Counted from the first letter of the stretch, positions 15,266 through 23,458 are shown. The stretch: DNA of 24,922 nt from CAYJAD01 sp964369995 (GCA_964369995.1 CAYJHH010000026.1:1-24922); one strand, 5' to 3'. Notes: generated by a model from the letters alone, not told the origin. Made by a program: numbers and translations.

Positions 15266-15841
15266 ATGTCCGTAACATTTACCATAAGCGAAAAGGAAAA
15301 AAATGCTTTAGGCAGTATAGCTTGTCTGTCCATTGCCCAACACTTTTGCCAAGACCCCGCCACCATTCCTTGCATGGCCAAAGGTGTTTTACAACAAGAG
15401 CTTGGCTGCTTTGTAACGCTTAATAAAGGCGGTGGCTTACGTGGATGCATTGGCTCCTTGGTGGCACGTGAGCCCCTGTATGCCAATGTGGCGCGCATGG
15501 CCAAGGCAGCTGCATTTCAAGATCATCGTTTTCCTGCGCTCACTTTAGAAGAGTGGATTTCTAAAGAAATCCCCGTCACCATGGAGATTTCCGTATTGGG
15601 CCCCATGTCCCTTTGCCCTGATGTGCAGCAAGTTGAAATAGGGCGTCATGGCTTATTACTTGTTCTGGGCCAAAAAAGCGGCGTCTTCTTACCCAAGGTT
15701 GCTGTGGAGCAAGGGTGGGATTTACCGGCTTATCTAGGAAATCTGTGCCACAAGGCTTCTTTGCCTCAGGGTGCGTGGCAACATCCCGAAGCGCAACTGT
15801 ACTGGTATGAGGCCTTGGTCTTTCCTGTTCGGCGCAATTAA
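15266..15841 (+). CDS. AMMECR1-domain protein (AmmeMemoRadiSam system A-like)
   Basis: A 191-residue protein with the AMMECR1 signature LRGCIGSL (58-65), preceded by GCFVTLNKGGGLRGC and followed by AFQDHRFPAL and EISVLGP, all typical of the family. Bacterial members often occur with a Memo-like protein and a radical-SAM enzyme (the AmmeMemoRadiSam grouping), but neither partner is in this window. The biochemical function of the family is not settled. The ATG at 15266 has a good GGGAGG Shine-Dalgarno 5 nt upstream. It is 69 nt after mutM on the same strand, and ends 32 nt from a convergent gene. Confidence 0.85.
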   Translation: MSVTFTISEKEKNALGSIACLSIAQHFCQDPATIPCMAKGVLQQELGCFVTLNKGGGLRGCIGSLVAREPLYANVARMAKAAAFQDHRFPALTLEEWISKEIPVTMEISVLGPMSLCPDVQQVEIGRHGLLLVLGQKSGVFLPKVAVEQGWDLPAYLGNLCHKASLPQGAWQHPEAQLYWYEALVFPVRRN

Positions 15842-15858
15842 ATGGGCGTAATGAGGTC

Positions 15859-15883
15859 AAAATAAAGGGCGAACTATTCGCCC
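15859..15883 (-). terminator. Terminator whose loop contains the amidohydrolase stop codon
   Basis: GGGCGAA (15867-15873) and TTCGCCC (15877-15883) are a perfect 7-bp stem around the 3-nt loop CTA. Read on the minus strand, that loop is the TAG stop of the upstream-reading amidohydrolase gene. TTTATTTT follows the stem on the minus strand, a reasonable U-rich tract. Coding end and terminator therefore share bases. Confidence 0.7.
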
Positions 15884-16662
15884 AATAATGCATCGGCATT
15901 GCAAAGGATTTTTTCTAAATCCGTATCCTTGAGCTTTGCCATACTTTGCAAGCGCTGTATTTCTTGCGCCGGAGAATACAAAGGATAGTCAGAGCCAAAC
16001 AAAATGCGCTGACCATCATGCTTGCGCAAAATATCTCGCAATAATTGCCCCTCAATAAAAGGCGTTGAGCTTGAGGTTTCTAACCAAATATCTCGCCCCA
16101 CCAAGGCTTCGTAAGCGTGCGACCATTGCCTATAACCCCCAAGGTGGGCGGCAATTAATTGCATATCCGGGAAATTATCTAACAGTTGCGCCATTTTATA
16201 GGGGCAGGATGGATTTTGAGCCACAGGCACATTGTCGCCTATATGAATTTGAAAAATAAAATCCGCCTTGGCCGCTTCCACCATGGGTAAAAGACGCGCA
16301 TCATCCAGGCGAAAAGATTGAAAATCGGGGTGTAATTTTAAGCCCTTAATGCCATGAGCCTTGAGCCTTTGTAATTCCTTTTCCCAATCCACATAATCTG
16401 GATGAAGGGTACCAAAACACAACACATTTTCATACTCTTGCTGTAAAGCTATGGCATAATTATTGGCAGGAATAACTTGCGCCGCCGCTGTGGCGGCACA
16501 CAGTACCACAAAGCGGTCTATATGCGCATGACGCTCATGTTCTTGCAAGTCTGTAATGGTACCAAGACCATGACATTGCACAGCATAATGCTCGTTCAAA
16601 TGCTGCACGGCCTTATGGGCAATTTTAGGGTGAAAGGCATGGGTATGAATATCGGTTCTCAT
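15874..16662 (-). CDS. Amidohydrolase-family metal-dependent hydrolase
   Basis: A 262-residue TIM-barrel hydrolase of the amidohydrolase-2 / COG2159-like type. Metal-binding landmarks in order: H6 and H8 in DIHTH, H111 in GLKLHPDFQSF, H140 in FQIHIGD, H173 in AAHLGG and D225 in FGSDYPL. Substrates in the family range from decarboxylated aromatic acids to lactones and amides, so the reaction cannot be assigned. The ATG at 16662 is chosen because AGGGTGA lies 8-9 nt upstream and the metal motif follows directly; the frame extends to 16713 without conservation. It lies 53 nt downstream of the dehydrogenase gene and probably shares its transcript. Confidence 0.85.
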   Translation of the reverse strand: MRTDIHTHAFHPKIAHKAVQHLNEHYAVQCHGLGTITDLQEHERHAHIDRFVVLCAATAAAQVIPANNYAIALQQEYENVLCFGTLHPDYVDWEKELQRLKAHGIKGLKLHPDFQSFRLDDARLLPMVEAAKADFIFQIHIGDNVPVAQNPSCPYKMAQLLDNFPDMQLIAAHLGGYRQWSHAYEALVGRDIWLETSSSTPFIEGQLLRDILRKHDGQRILFGSDYPLYSPAQEIQRLQSMAKLKDTDLEKILCNADALLGE

Positions 16663-16715
16663 GCTTTTCACCCTACAAAGAATGTATGACAATAAGGTTG
16701 CATGCCACAGCAATA

Positions 16716-17684
16716 CTAAGCAAATAAATGTTTATTCACCACATTGGTGGGCGCGCCGGCTTGCCAAGCTGCGATATTTTCCACCGTAAGACGCACAATA
16801 TTGGCACGTGCCTTCAAGGTAGCCCAAGCTATATGCGGAGTTATAAGGCAATTGGGCGCCGTAAGTAAGGGATTATGGGAGACGGGAGGCTCTGTGGAAA
16901 GTACATCTGTACCCAAACCGCCCAATTGACCGCTTTTTAAAGCTTCGGCGGCGGCGGCTTCATCCACCAAGGCGCCGCGAGCAGTATTAATGAGCAAAGC
17001 ACCTTTTTTCATGCTTGCCAAACGCTGTGCATTAATAAGGTTACGGCTTTCATCGGTTAAAGGGCAATGCAATGAAATCACATCAGATGTGGCAAAAAGC
17101 GTGTCTAAATCTACAAAATCGCATGCATATTCAGGTTGCTCTTTGGGGGAGCGATTATAGGCTTGCACTTGCATACCCAAGGCCTGCGCCATGCGCCCCA
17201 CTTCGCGCCCAATATTGCCAAAGCCCACCACGCCCATGCGCATATCACCAAAATCACGCAAGGGCTCAAGCCAATAGCACCATTCATTACGTGCACCCCA
17301 CTCCCCTGCGCGCACACTTTCACTATGCACCGTGATTTTACGCGAAAGCTCTAAGGTAAGCGCCATGACATGTTGCGCCACAGTACCCACGCCATACGCC
17401 ACCACATTGCACACTGGAATACGGCGCTTGGCCGCCGCCGCTATATCAATGACATCATAGCCTGTGGCCGTGGTGGCAATATATTGCAGCTTGGGCAATT
17501 GCTCTATAACTTCGGCTGTGAGGCGAACTTTATTGGTAATAAGGATATCTGCCTCTGCAGCGCGAGCCAAAAGCTCTTCGGGGGCTGTTTTGGCATAGAC
17601 CGAGAGAGAACCTAAAGCTTCTAAAGAACTCCAAGAAATATCCCCGGGGTTGAGAATTTCGCCGTCTAATATCACTATGTTCAT
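16716..17684 (-). CDS. D-2-hydroxyacid dehydrogenase (glycerate dehydrogenase-like)
   Basis: A 322-residue NAD(P)-dependent enzyme that interconverts 2-oxo and D-2-hydroxy acids. The Rossmann motif GFGNIG is at 154-159, and the catalytic triad is visible as R236 (NTARGALVDE), E265 (STEPP) and H284 (TPHIAWAT). HIAWAT with the GYDVIDIAAA segment is closest, by eye, to glycerate dehydrogenase/hydroxypyruvate reductase (HprA type), but substrate is inferred. The ATG at 17684 follows GAGAG by 5 nt. The promoter probably lies in the short spacer after the pal terminator. The downstream amidohydrolase is likely co-transcribed. Confidence 0.9.
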   Translation of the reverse strand: MNIVILDGEILNPGDISWSSLEALGSLSVYAKTAPEELLARAAEADILITNKVRLTAEVIEQLPKLQYIATTATGYDVIDIAAAAKRRIPVCNVVAYGVGTVAQHVMALTLELSRKITVHSESVRAGEWGARNEWCYWLEPLRDFGDMRMGVVGFGNIGREVGRMAQALGMQVQAYNRSPKEQPEYACDFVDLDTLFATSDVISLHCPLTDESRNLINAQRLASMKKGALLINTARGALVDEAAAAEALKSGQLGGLGTDVLSTEPPVSHNPLLTAPNCLITPHIAWATLKARANIVRLTVENIAAWQAGAPTNVVNKHLFA

Positions 17685-17714
17685 ACATACTCTCGCAAAA
17701 TAAAAATGTTGCAT

Positions 17715-17744
17715 AAAAAAAGGGGAAGACAGCGCTCCCCCTTT
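17715..17744 (-). terminator. Rho-independent terminator after pal
   Basis: On the minus strand, AAAGGGGGAG (17744-17735) pairs with CTTCCCCTTT (17728-17719) with one G-U pair and a 6-nt loop, running into T7 (17721-17715). It starts about 23 nt after the pal stop. The dehydrogenase gene starts about 30 nt beyond. Confidence 0.85.
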
Positions 17745-17766
17745 AAAAAAATCACAAGTGCAATCT

Positions 17767-18243
17767 TTAGTAGTTGATTACCTTGAAATCATCGCGGCGA
17801 TTTTGAGCCCATACAGCTTCACCGGAACCGGCCATGATGGGGTTTTCTTTACCAAAGCTTAACAGTTCCATTTGTGCTGGGTTTACGCCCAAAAGCACTA
17901 AATATTCAAATGCAGCACGGGCGCGACGCTCACCAAGAGCCAAGTTGTACTCTTGAGTACCTCTTTCGTCACAATTGCCTTCAATGCGTACACGAATACG
18001 TGGATTAGCTTTCATAAGCTCAGCTTTTTGAGCTAAAATTTGTTTACCTTCAGCGGTGATGGTATACTTATTGAACTCAAAATGCACACGACCATCGGTG
18101 ATTTGTTGGATGGCAGTTTGCTCTTGGGGAGTCCAATGGCTTTCTACAGGCGGAGTTTCTCCGGTGTTGGCAGATTTGGAAGAACAACCAAACCCGGCGC
18201 CAAGGGCGCATACGAGCACAACTAAGAGAGCTAAACGTTTCAT
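17767..18243 (-). CDS. pal: Peptidoglycan-associated lipoprotein Pal
   Basis: OmpA-family lipoprotein that anchors the outer membrane to peptidoglycan. The 158 residues start with a lipoprotein signal ending GAGFGC, lipidated at C20. A short linker leads to the OmpA domain with RIEGNCDERGTQEYNLALGERRA, the peptidoglycan-binding signature (NCDERG where HCDERG is more usual). The ATG at 18243 has GGAGGA 6 nt upstream; the frame extends to 18330 without a signal. Pal usually follows tolB, but here it stands alone between its own terminator and a divergent MarR operon. Confidence 0.93.
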   Translation of the reverse strand: MKRLALLVVLVCALGAGFGCSSKSANTGETPPVESHWTPQEQTAIQQITDGRVHFEFNKYTITAEGKQILAQKAELMKANPRIRVRIEGNCDERGTQEYNLALGERRARAAFEYLVLLGVNPAQMELLSFGKENPIMAGSGEAVWAQNRRDDFKVINY

Positions 18244-18274
18244 GAAAATCCTCCTCAAAAAAATTCTAATTTTT

Positions 18275-18330
18275 GGCTTTGCCCTTTGGCTTAGGCAAAA
18301 GCCGTTATAAACAAAAAGTTTTGATAACAA
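18275..18330 (-). promoter_or_regulatory. Candidate pal promoter and leader stem
   Basis: On the minus strand, TTGTTA (18330-18325) and TATAAC (18309-18304) are spaced by 15 nt, a weak sigma70 candidate. The predicted leader then contains GGCTTTTGCC and GGCAAAGCC (18303-18294 and 18283-18275), a 9-bp stem with one bulged T, 32 nt before the ATG, which could stabilise the abundant pal mRNA. Confidence 0.35.
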
Positions 18331-18411
18331 TTACTTGAACCACCTACCATGTTTACACAGAAAAAACTAGTATTTTTTTCCCCCTTTTCTCGGCAGTAAA
18401 AGCAAGACAAA

Positions 18412-18434
18412 TTGACATCTATTGTCAATGACAA
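18412..18434. promoter_or_regulatory. Overlapping palindromes, probable MarR-type operator
   Basis: TTGACA-N5-TGTCAA (18412-18428) is a perfect dyad. It overlaps a second perfect palindrome TTGTCA-A-TGACAA (18422-18434). The site is in the 283-nt divergent region between pal and marR, about 100 nt upstream of marR. The size and symmetry suit the winged-helix dimers of the MarR family, which commonly autoregulate their own operon; binding is inference. Confidence 0.55.
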
Positions 18435-18490
18435 GCTCTCTGCGCAAATATTAAGCCCTCACTATTTCTTGTATTTGCCCACAAAAATCC

Positions 18491-18519
18491 TTGACAGCAA
18501 GCATTTAGTTGTTTACTCA
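18491..18519 (+). promoter_or_regulatory. Candidate marR promoter close to the start codon
   Basis: TTGACA (18491-18496) is perfect; TACTCA (18514-18519) follows at 17 nt and is a poor -10. Transcription would start around 18526-18527, at the ATG itself, and no Shine-Dalgarno is visible before the ATG. A leaderless message is therefore possible. Another TTGACA inside the operator (18412) could serve an upstream promoter. Confidence 0.35.
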
Positions 18520-18526
18520 ACTTTCT

Positions 18527-18979
18527 ATGCAAAATTCAGATTTATCGTCGTTCATCGCGCAATCCCTTGGTCGCTATGTAGGCATAAGCCATTTTTCCAT
18601 GGTGCGTATTTTTTCGCGCGAATTAAAGAAAAAAAACATCAACCTCACCCTCGAACAGTCTCGTGTATTATTTACACTTTTCATAGAGGATGGCAGGTTG
18701 CAACAAGAAATTTCAGATTTGCTTTTTCAAGAAAAATCCAGCACGAGCCGACTTATAGACTCCCTAGAAGGCAAGGGATATGTGCAAAGAAAACAATCAG
18801 AACAGGATGAAAGACAAAAGCTCATCTTTCTCACCCCCGAGGGAAGAGCCATGCAAGAGCCCTGCACCAATGTGGCTCGTGAAGTGCAAGAAAGCCTTAA
18901 AGAGCACTTTACCCCCGAAGAATGGACCCAACTTATGCACTTGACCCAAAAGCTTTCGCAAGTGGTGCGAACTTTATAG
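18527..18979 (+). CDS. MarR-family transcriptional regulator
   Basis: A 150-residue winged-helix regulator of the MarR/SlyA type. An N-terminal dimerisation helix (SSFIAQSLGRYVGISHFSMV) precedes LTLEQSRVLFTLF. The recognition region is EISDLLFQEKSSTSRLIDSLEGKGYV, and the wing has the family's RKQSEQDERQKLIFLTPEG (DxRxxxxxLT type). It lies 57 nt upstream of, and on the same strand as, the efflux genes, so it probably represses the pump and itself until a ligand binds. The ATG at 18527 is preferred by helix alignment; an in-frame TTG at 18509 would add six residues. No ribosome-binding site is evident for either. Confidence 0.88.
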   Translation: MQNSDLSSFIAQSLGRYVGISHFSMVRIFSRELKKKNINLTLEQSRVLFTLFIEDGRLQQEISDLLFQEKSSTSRLIDSLEGKGYVQRKQSEQDERQKLIFLTPEGRAMQEPCTNVAREVQESLKEHFTPEEWTQLMHLTQKLSQVVRTL

Positions 18980-19036
18980 AACTAAGTAAAAATTTTATAT
19001 ATCTTAATCAGGACTCGTCCCACAGGAGAACACCCT

Positions 19037-20239
19037 ATGTTATCACGTAAAGTTTTAGCCTTAACCTTGGCACTTAGCGCCATGCTTTTCACCGCCGCGT
19101 GTGAAGAAAAAAAACAAGGCGCTGCCGCAGGCCCAGGCGCCATGCCCCCGCCCTTGGTATCTGCCATAGAGGTAAAATCGCAAGACTATCCTTTGCATAT
19201 GAACTTCCAAGCCGTAACCCAAGGTTCACGCGCTGTAGATGTGGTAGCCCGTGTACAAGCTCTTATTAAAGAAAGACTGTATGTAGAAGGCGAATATGTG
19301 AAAGAAGGGCAAATCCTCTTTCAATTGGAGCGCAATGAATACGAAGCACGCATGAAGCAAGCGCAAGCCCAATTTGATCAAGCCGAGCGCGAGTGGAACC
19401 GTATTCGCCCCTTGTATGCCAAAAATGCCGTGAGCCAAAAAGAGCGTGACGTGGCGTTGGCAGCCTATGCCTCCGCCGAAGCAGACCTGCGCATTGCCCA
19501 AATTAATCTTGATTATTGTCAGGTGACTGCCCCTGTGTCTGGCTATTCTGGTAAAGAGTCCGTCACCGCCGGTAACCTTGTGAACAATGGCACCCTTATG
19601 ACCTCCATCAACCAAACCAATCCGCTTTTTGTGAATTTTGCCTTCCCTGGCACCACCTTTTTGCGTAATCAGCAATTGGTCACCGATGGGCGTCTCACCC
19701 TACCCGAAAACAATGCCTACACCGCCACCATTCGCTTGGTCAGCGGCGCCATGTATCCTGTAGAAGGTAAGGTGACCTTTGTGGATTCACAAGTGGATCA
19801 ATCCACCGGCGTGGTGAAAGCCAGAGCCACCTTCGCCAATGATAAAGACGCCGTCTACCCCGGCCAATATGTGCGCATTTTCTTAGAAGGCGCCATGCTA
19901 CGTAATGCCATTCTTGTTCCTCAGCGCGCCGTGCTCAATACCCAAATGGGTTCTGTGGTCATGGTGGTGGGTGAAAATAATATTGTACAAATGCGCCCCG
20001 TACAAGTAACCATGAACGTGGAACAAATGTACCTTTTAGAAGCTAGCATGCAAGCTGGTGAGCAAACCATAGGCCTCAAAGCCGGTGAGCGTATCATCGT
20101 TGATGGGCTCATTAAGGCTAGACCCGGCGCCCCAGTGACCATTGCTCCCCCCGCAGCTCCCTCTGGCGCAGCTCCCTCTGGCGCAGCTCCAGCTGGCGAC
20201 AAAGGTGGTCAAGCTCCTGCCCCTGAAGCAAAAAAATAA
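19037..20239 (+). CDS. RND efflux periplasmic adaptor lipoprotein (AcrA/MexA type)
   Basis: Links the inner-membrane RND pump to the outer-membrane channel. The 400 residues begin with a lipoprotein signal peptide ending TAAC (C22), so the protein is anchored to the inner membrane. The biotinyl-lipoyl halves (VQALIKERLYVEGEYVKEGQ and APVSGYSGKESVTAGNLV) flank a helical hairpin at about 100-160. The beta-barrel and membrane-proximal domains follow (VDSQVDQSTGVVKARATF, VPQRAVL). The tail is low-complexity Ala/Pro/Gly coded by a 15-bp tandem repeat (20153-20197). AGGAG lies 8 nt before the ATG. acrB starts 12 nt downstream. Confidence 0.94.
   Translation: MLSRKVLALTLALSAMLFTAACEEKKQGAAAGPGAMPPPLVSAIEVKSQDYPLHMNFQAVTQGSRAVDVVARVQALIKERLYVEGEYVKEGQILFQLERNEYEARMKQAQAQFDQAEREWNRIRPLYAKNAVSQKERDVALAAYASAEADLRIAQINLDYCQVTAPVSGYSGKESVTAGNLVNNGTLMTSINQTNPLFVNFAFPGTTFLRNQQLVTDGRLTLPENNAYTATIRLVSGAMYPVEGKVTFVDSQVDQSTGVVKARATFANDKDAVYPGQYVRIFLEGAMLRNAILVPQRAVLNTQMGSVVMVVGENNIVQMRPVQVTMNVEQMYLLEASMQAGEQTIGLKAGERIIVDGLIKARPGAPVTIAPPAAPSGAAPSGAAPAGDKGGQAPAPEAKK
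20153..20197 (+). repeat. Three 15-bp tandem repeats within the adaptor gene
   Basis: GCAGCTCCCTCTGGC occurs twice perfectly (20153-20167, 20168-20182), and a third copy (20183-20197) differs at two positions. Each unit encodes AAPSG or a close variant. The unit is a multiple of three, so copy-number changes would stay in frame. Confidence 0.85.
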
Positions 20240-20251
20240 GGCGGTTTAACC

Positions 20252-23200
20252 ATGAGTTCCACCTCAGATACAGGCCAAAAGGCCAACTTTTTCTTACGTA
20301 GACCCATTTTGTCTACGGTTATTTCATTACTTATTGTACTCGTGGGTACATTGGCCATTATGGCTTTGCCCATTGCCCAATATCCTGACCTTATTCCGCC
20401 GCAAATTTCGGTAAACGTGGCATATCCTGGCGCTTCGGCCGAAGTTATTGCCGATACGGTAATCTCTCCGCTGGAAAATGCCATCAACGGGGTGGAAGAT
20501 ATGCTCTATATGTCTTCCAATGCCGCTTCCGGCTCCGGTGCCGGCTCCATCAGTGTCTTTTTTAAACTTGGCACAGATCCGGACATTGCATTGGTTAACG
20601 TGAACAATAAGGTGAACCTTGCACAAAACTTGCTGCCGGCCGAAGTGCGGGCGCAGGGTGTTTCTGTGACCAAGCGTTCCCCTGCCATGCTGCAAATCAT
20701 TGCCCTCACCTCACCCGATGGGCGTTATGATGCCGTATACCTTAGCAACTACTTACAAACCAACGTGGTGGATGAGCTTAAGCGCGTTCCCGGTGTGGGT
20801 GATGCCTCGGTTTTTGGCGCCATGAACTACACCATGCGTATTTGGGTTGACCCCGATAAGCTCACCAAATATCAATTACAACCCAGCGATGTGGCCGCCG
20901 CCATTCGCGACCAAAACGCGCAATTTGCTCCAGGGCAAATTGGCGCCTCCCCAGCTGACCCCAATATTGAGCTCACTTGGCAAATAGACACCAAGGGACG
21001 CTTGGTAAGCCCTGAAGAATTTGGCAATATTGTGGTGCGCTCTGAGGCTGACGGTTCCTTCCTCTATGTGAAGGATGTGGCGCGCATTGAGCTTGGTGGT
21101 AAAGATTATAGCGTAAATTCTGAGCTCAATAGTGACGTGGCCAAGATGGCGGGTATCTATCTTTTACCCGGCGCCAATGCCATTGAAACAGGGCGTCTTG
21201 TGGAAGAAAAAATGGAAGAGCTCAAACAGCGCTTCCCCGACGGTATCCAATACAGCATCCCCTTTAATACCAATATCTTTGTGCAAGCTTCCATTGACGA
21301 AGTTATCGTGACCCTTTTGGAAGCCATGGCGCTTGTTATCATCGTGGTATATATTTTCTTACAAAGCTGGCGCGCCACGCTTATTCCCATTTTGGCTGTG
21401 CCTGTGTCCATCATCGGTACCTTTGCGGGCATGTACGCCCTTGGCTATACCATTAACACCTTGACCCTTTTTGGTATGGTGCTGTCCATTGGTATTGTGG
21501 TGGACGATGCCATCGTGGTACTGGAAAACGTGGAGCGCATCATGCGCACCGAGCATAAAAGTGCCAAGGACGCCACCAATAAAGCCATGCAAGAAGTTAC
21601 CGGCCCCGTTATTGCCATCGTACTTGTACTTTGCGCCGTGTTTGTGCCGGTATCCTTCATGGGCGGTCTTGCCGGTGAAATGTATAAGCAATTCGCCATC
21701 ACCATTTCCATATCCGTTATTCTTTCGGGCATTGTGGCACTGACGCTAACACCAGCTCTGTGCGGCTTGCTCTTAAAACCCCATGTGAAAGGGCATAAGC
21801 CTCCTTTCTTCTTTATTTGGTTTAATAACTGGTTTGCCAATGTAACGCACCGTTATGTGCGCATTGTGCGTATGGTAAAAAACACCGGTCTTGTGTCCAT
21901 GTTAGTTTTTGGCCTTATGATTGTGGCCATGGGCTGGCTGTTCCGTACGGTACCCACCTCCTTGGTACCCGGTGAAGACCAAGGCTATATTCTTGGCATG
22001 ACCATATCTGTGGACGGGCAAGCCCTTTCCACCACACAAAAAATAACCGACCAGATTACTGAAACCATGTTGAAAAACCCCGCCGTGGACAATGTGGTGG
22101 GTATTACCGGTCTTGACCTTACCTCCTTTGGAGCCAAAACCAACTATTCAACATTCTTTATTATTCTGAAAAATTGGAAAGACCGCCAAACGCCTGACAC
22201 CTCTCCGGCAGCGCTGACCAAACAATTCTTCATGATGGGTATGTCCATGCCCAAAGCCATGTCCATAGCCTTTGAGCCTCCGCCCATCTCCGGCATGAGT
22301 ACCACAGGTGGTTTTGATGCCTTTATTCAAAGCCGTGGCACTGGTTCCTTGGACGACTTACAAGGATGGACCAACAAGCTCACCGAAGCGCTTACCAAGC
22401 GTCCGGAAGTGGGTTCGGTGCGTAACCTTTTCTCCACCTCTGCCCCGCAATACTATGCCAACCTTGACCGCGAGCGCGCTTTGGCTCAAGGGGTCAGCGT
22501 TTCTTCGGTGTTTGCGGTAATGCAAGGTACCTTTGGCTCCACCTATATCAATGACTTCAACTATGCAGGCCGTACCTTCCAAGTGGTTATGCAAGCTGAT
22601 GAAGAATATCGCATGTTGCCAGAAACCTTGGCAGATATGAGCGTGCGTAATGATAAAGGCGAAATGATTCCGCTTAACACCCTAATCACCCTTGAGCGAC
22701 GCATTGCCCCCCCTGTGGTGGAGCGTTATAATGGCTTCCCTGCAGCGCATATCATGGGCTCCCCTGCGCCGGGATATTCCACAGGTCAGGTTCTGGCCGC
22801 CGTGGAAGAAGAAGCCAATAAATTGCTTCCCCCCGACTACGCTCTGGGCTGGGCTGGCACGGCCTTACAAGAAAAACTGGCATCGGCCGATACGGTGACC
22901 ATCTTTGTCTTGGCCTTGCTCATGGTATTCCTTATCTTGGCGGCGCAATACGAAAGCTGGGCTTTGCCTGTGGCCGTACTCACCGCCGTACCCTTTGGGG
23001 TATTTGGTGCCATTACCGCCACCTGGATGCGCGATTTATCCAATGACGTATACTTCCAAGTGGCCTTGGTAACCTTAGTGGGTCTGGCGGCTAAAAACGC
23101 CATTCTCATTGTGGAATTTGCTGTGGAAGCCTGGCGCGCCGGTAAAAGCCTTGACGTGGCGGCCATGCACGCATCACGCTTGCGCTTCAGACCCATTATC

Positions 23201-23458
23201 ATGACATCATTGGCCTTTATCATGGGTTGTGTGCCTCTAGCCATCAGCGCCGGCGCCGGTGCCAACAGTCGCCATGCCATTGGTACGGCGGTTATTGGGG
23301 GTATGCTGGCAGCAACCTTCATCGCCACGCTTTTTGTACCTTTCTTTTTTAAGATAATTATGCAATTCTCGCTGTGGATTCAGGGCAAAAAAGATCCTCA
23401 CGCCATGGCCGGCGAACAATTTAAACTCCCCTTAAGGGACCGCGAGGAAGATATCTAA
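20252..23458 (+). CDS. RND multidrug efflux transporter (AcrB/HAE1 family)
   Basis: Proton-driven inner-membrane pump that exports drugs, detergents and other hydrophobic compounds through the adaptor and outer-membrane channel. At 1068 residues it is full length. Twelve membrane spans in two repeats flank large periplasmic loops. The proton-relay aspartates are D418 and D419 in GIVVDDAIVVLENV (TM4), with the partner lysine in GLAAKNAILIVEFA of the second half. FFLRRPILSTVISLL opens the protein as in the HAE1 group. AAGG precedes the ATG. Its stop overlaps the ATG of the outer-membrane channel gene by one base. Confidence 0.96.
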   Translation: MSSTSDTGQKANFFLRRPILSTVISLLIVLVGTLAIMALPIAQYPDLIPPQISVNVAYPGASAEVIADTVISPLENAINGVEDMLYMSSNAASGSGAGSISVFFKLGTDPDIALVNVNNKVNLAQNLLPAEVRAQGVSVTKRSPAMLQIIALTSPDGRYDAVYLSNYLQTNVVDELKRVPGVGDASVFGAMNYTMRIWVDPDKLTKYQLQPSDVAAAIRDQNAQFAPGQIGASPADPNIELTWQIDTKGRLVSPEEFGNIVVRSEADGSFLYVKDVARIELGGKDYSVNSELNSDVAKMAGIYLLPGANAIETGRLVEEKMEELKQRFPDGIQYSIPFNTNIFVQASIDEVIVTLLEAMALVIIVVYIFLQSWRATLIPILAVPVSIIGTFAGMYALGYTINTLTLFGMVLSIGIVVDDAIVVLENVERIMRTEHKSAKDATNKAMQEVTGPVIAIVLVLCAVFVPVSFMGGLAGEMYKQFAITISISVILSGIVALTLTPALCGLLLKPHVKGHKPPFFFIWFNNWFANVTHRYVRIVRMVKNTGLVSMLVFGLMIVAMGWLFRTVPTSLVPGEDQGYILGMTISVDGQALSTTQKITDQITETMLKNPAVDNVVGITGLDLTSFGAKTNYSTFFIILKNWKDRQTPDTSPAALTKQFFMMGMSMPKAMSIAFEPPPISGMSTTGGFDAFIQSRGTGSLDDLQGWTNKLTEALTKRPEVGSVRNLFSTSAPQYYANLDRERALAQGVSVSSVFAVMQGTFGSTYINDFNYAGRTFQVVMQADEEYRMLPETLADMSVRNDKGEMIPLNTLITLERRIAPPVVERYNGFPAAHIMGSPAPGYSTGQVLAAVEEEANKLLPPDYALGWAGTALQEKLASADTVTIFVLALLMVFLILAAQYESWALPVAVLTAVPFGVFGAITATWMRDLSNDVYFQVALVTLVGLAAKNAILIVEFAVEAWRAGKSLDVAAMHASRLRFRPIIMTSLAFIMGCVPLAISAGAGANSRHAIGTAVIGGMLAATFIATLFVPFFFKIIMQFSLWIQGKKDPHAMAGEQFKLPLRDREEDI

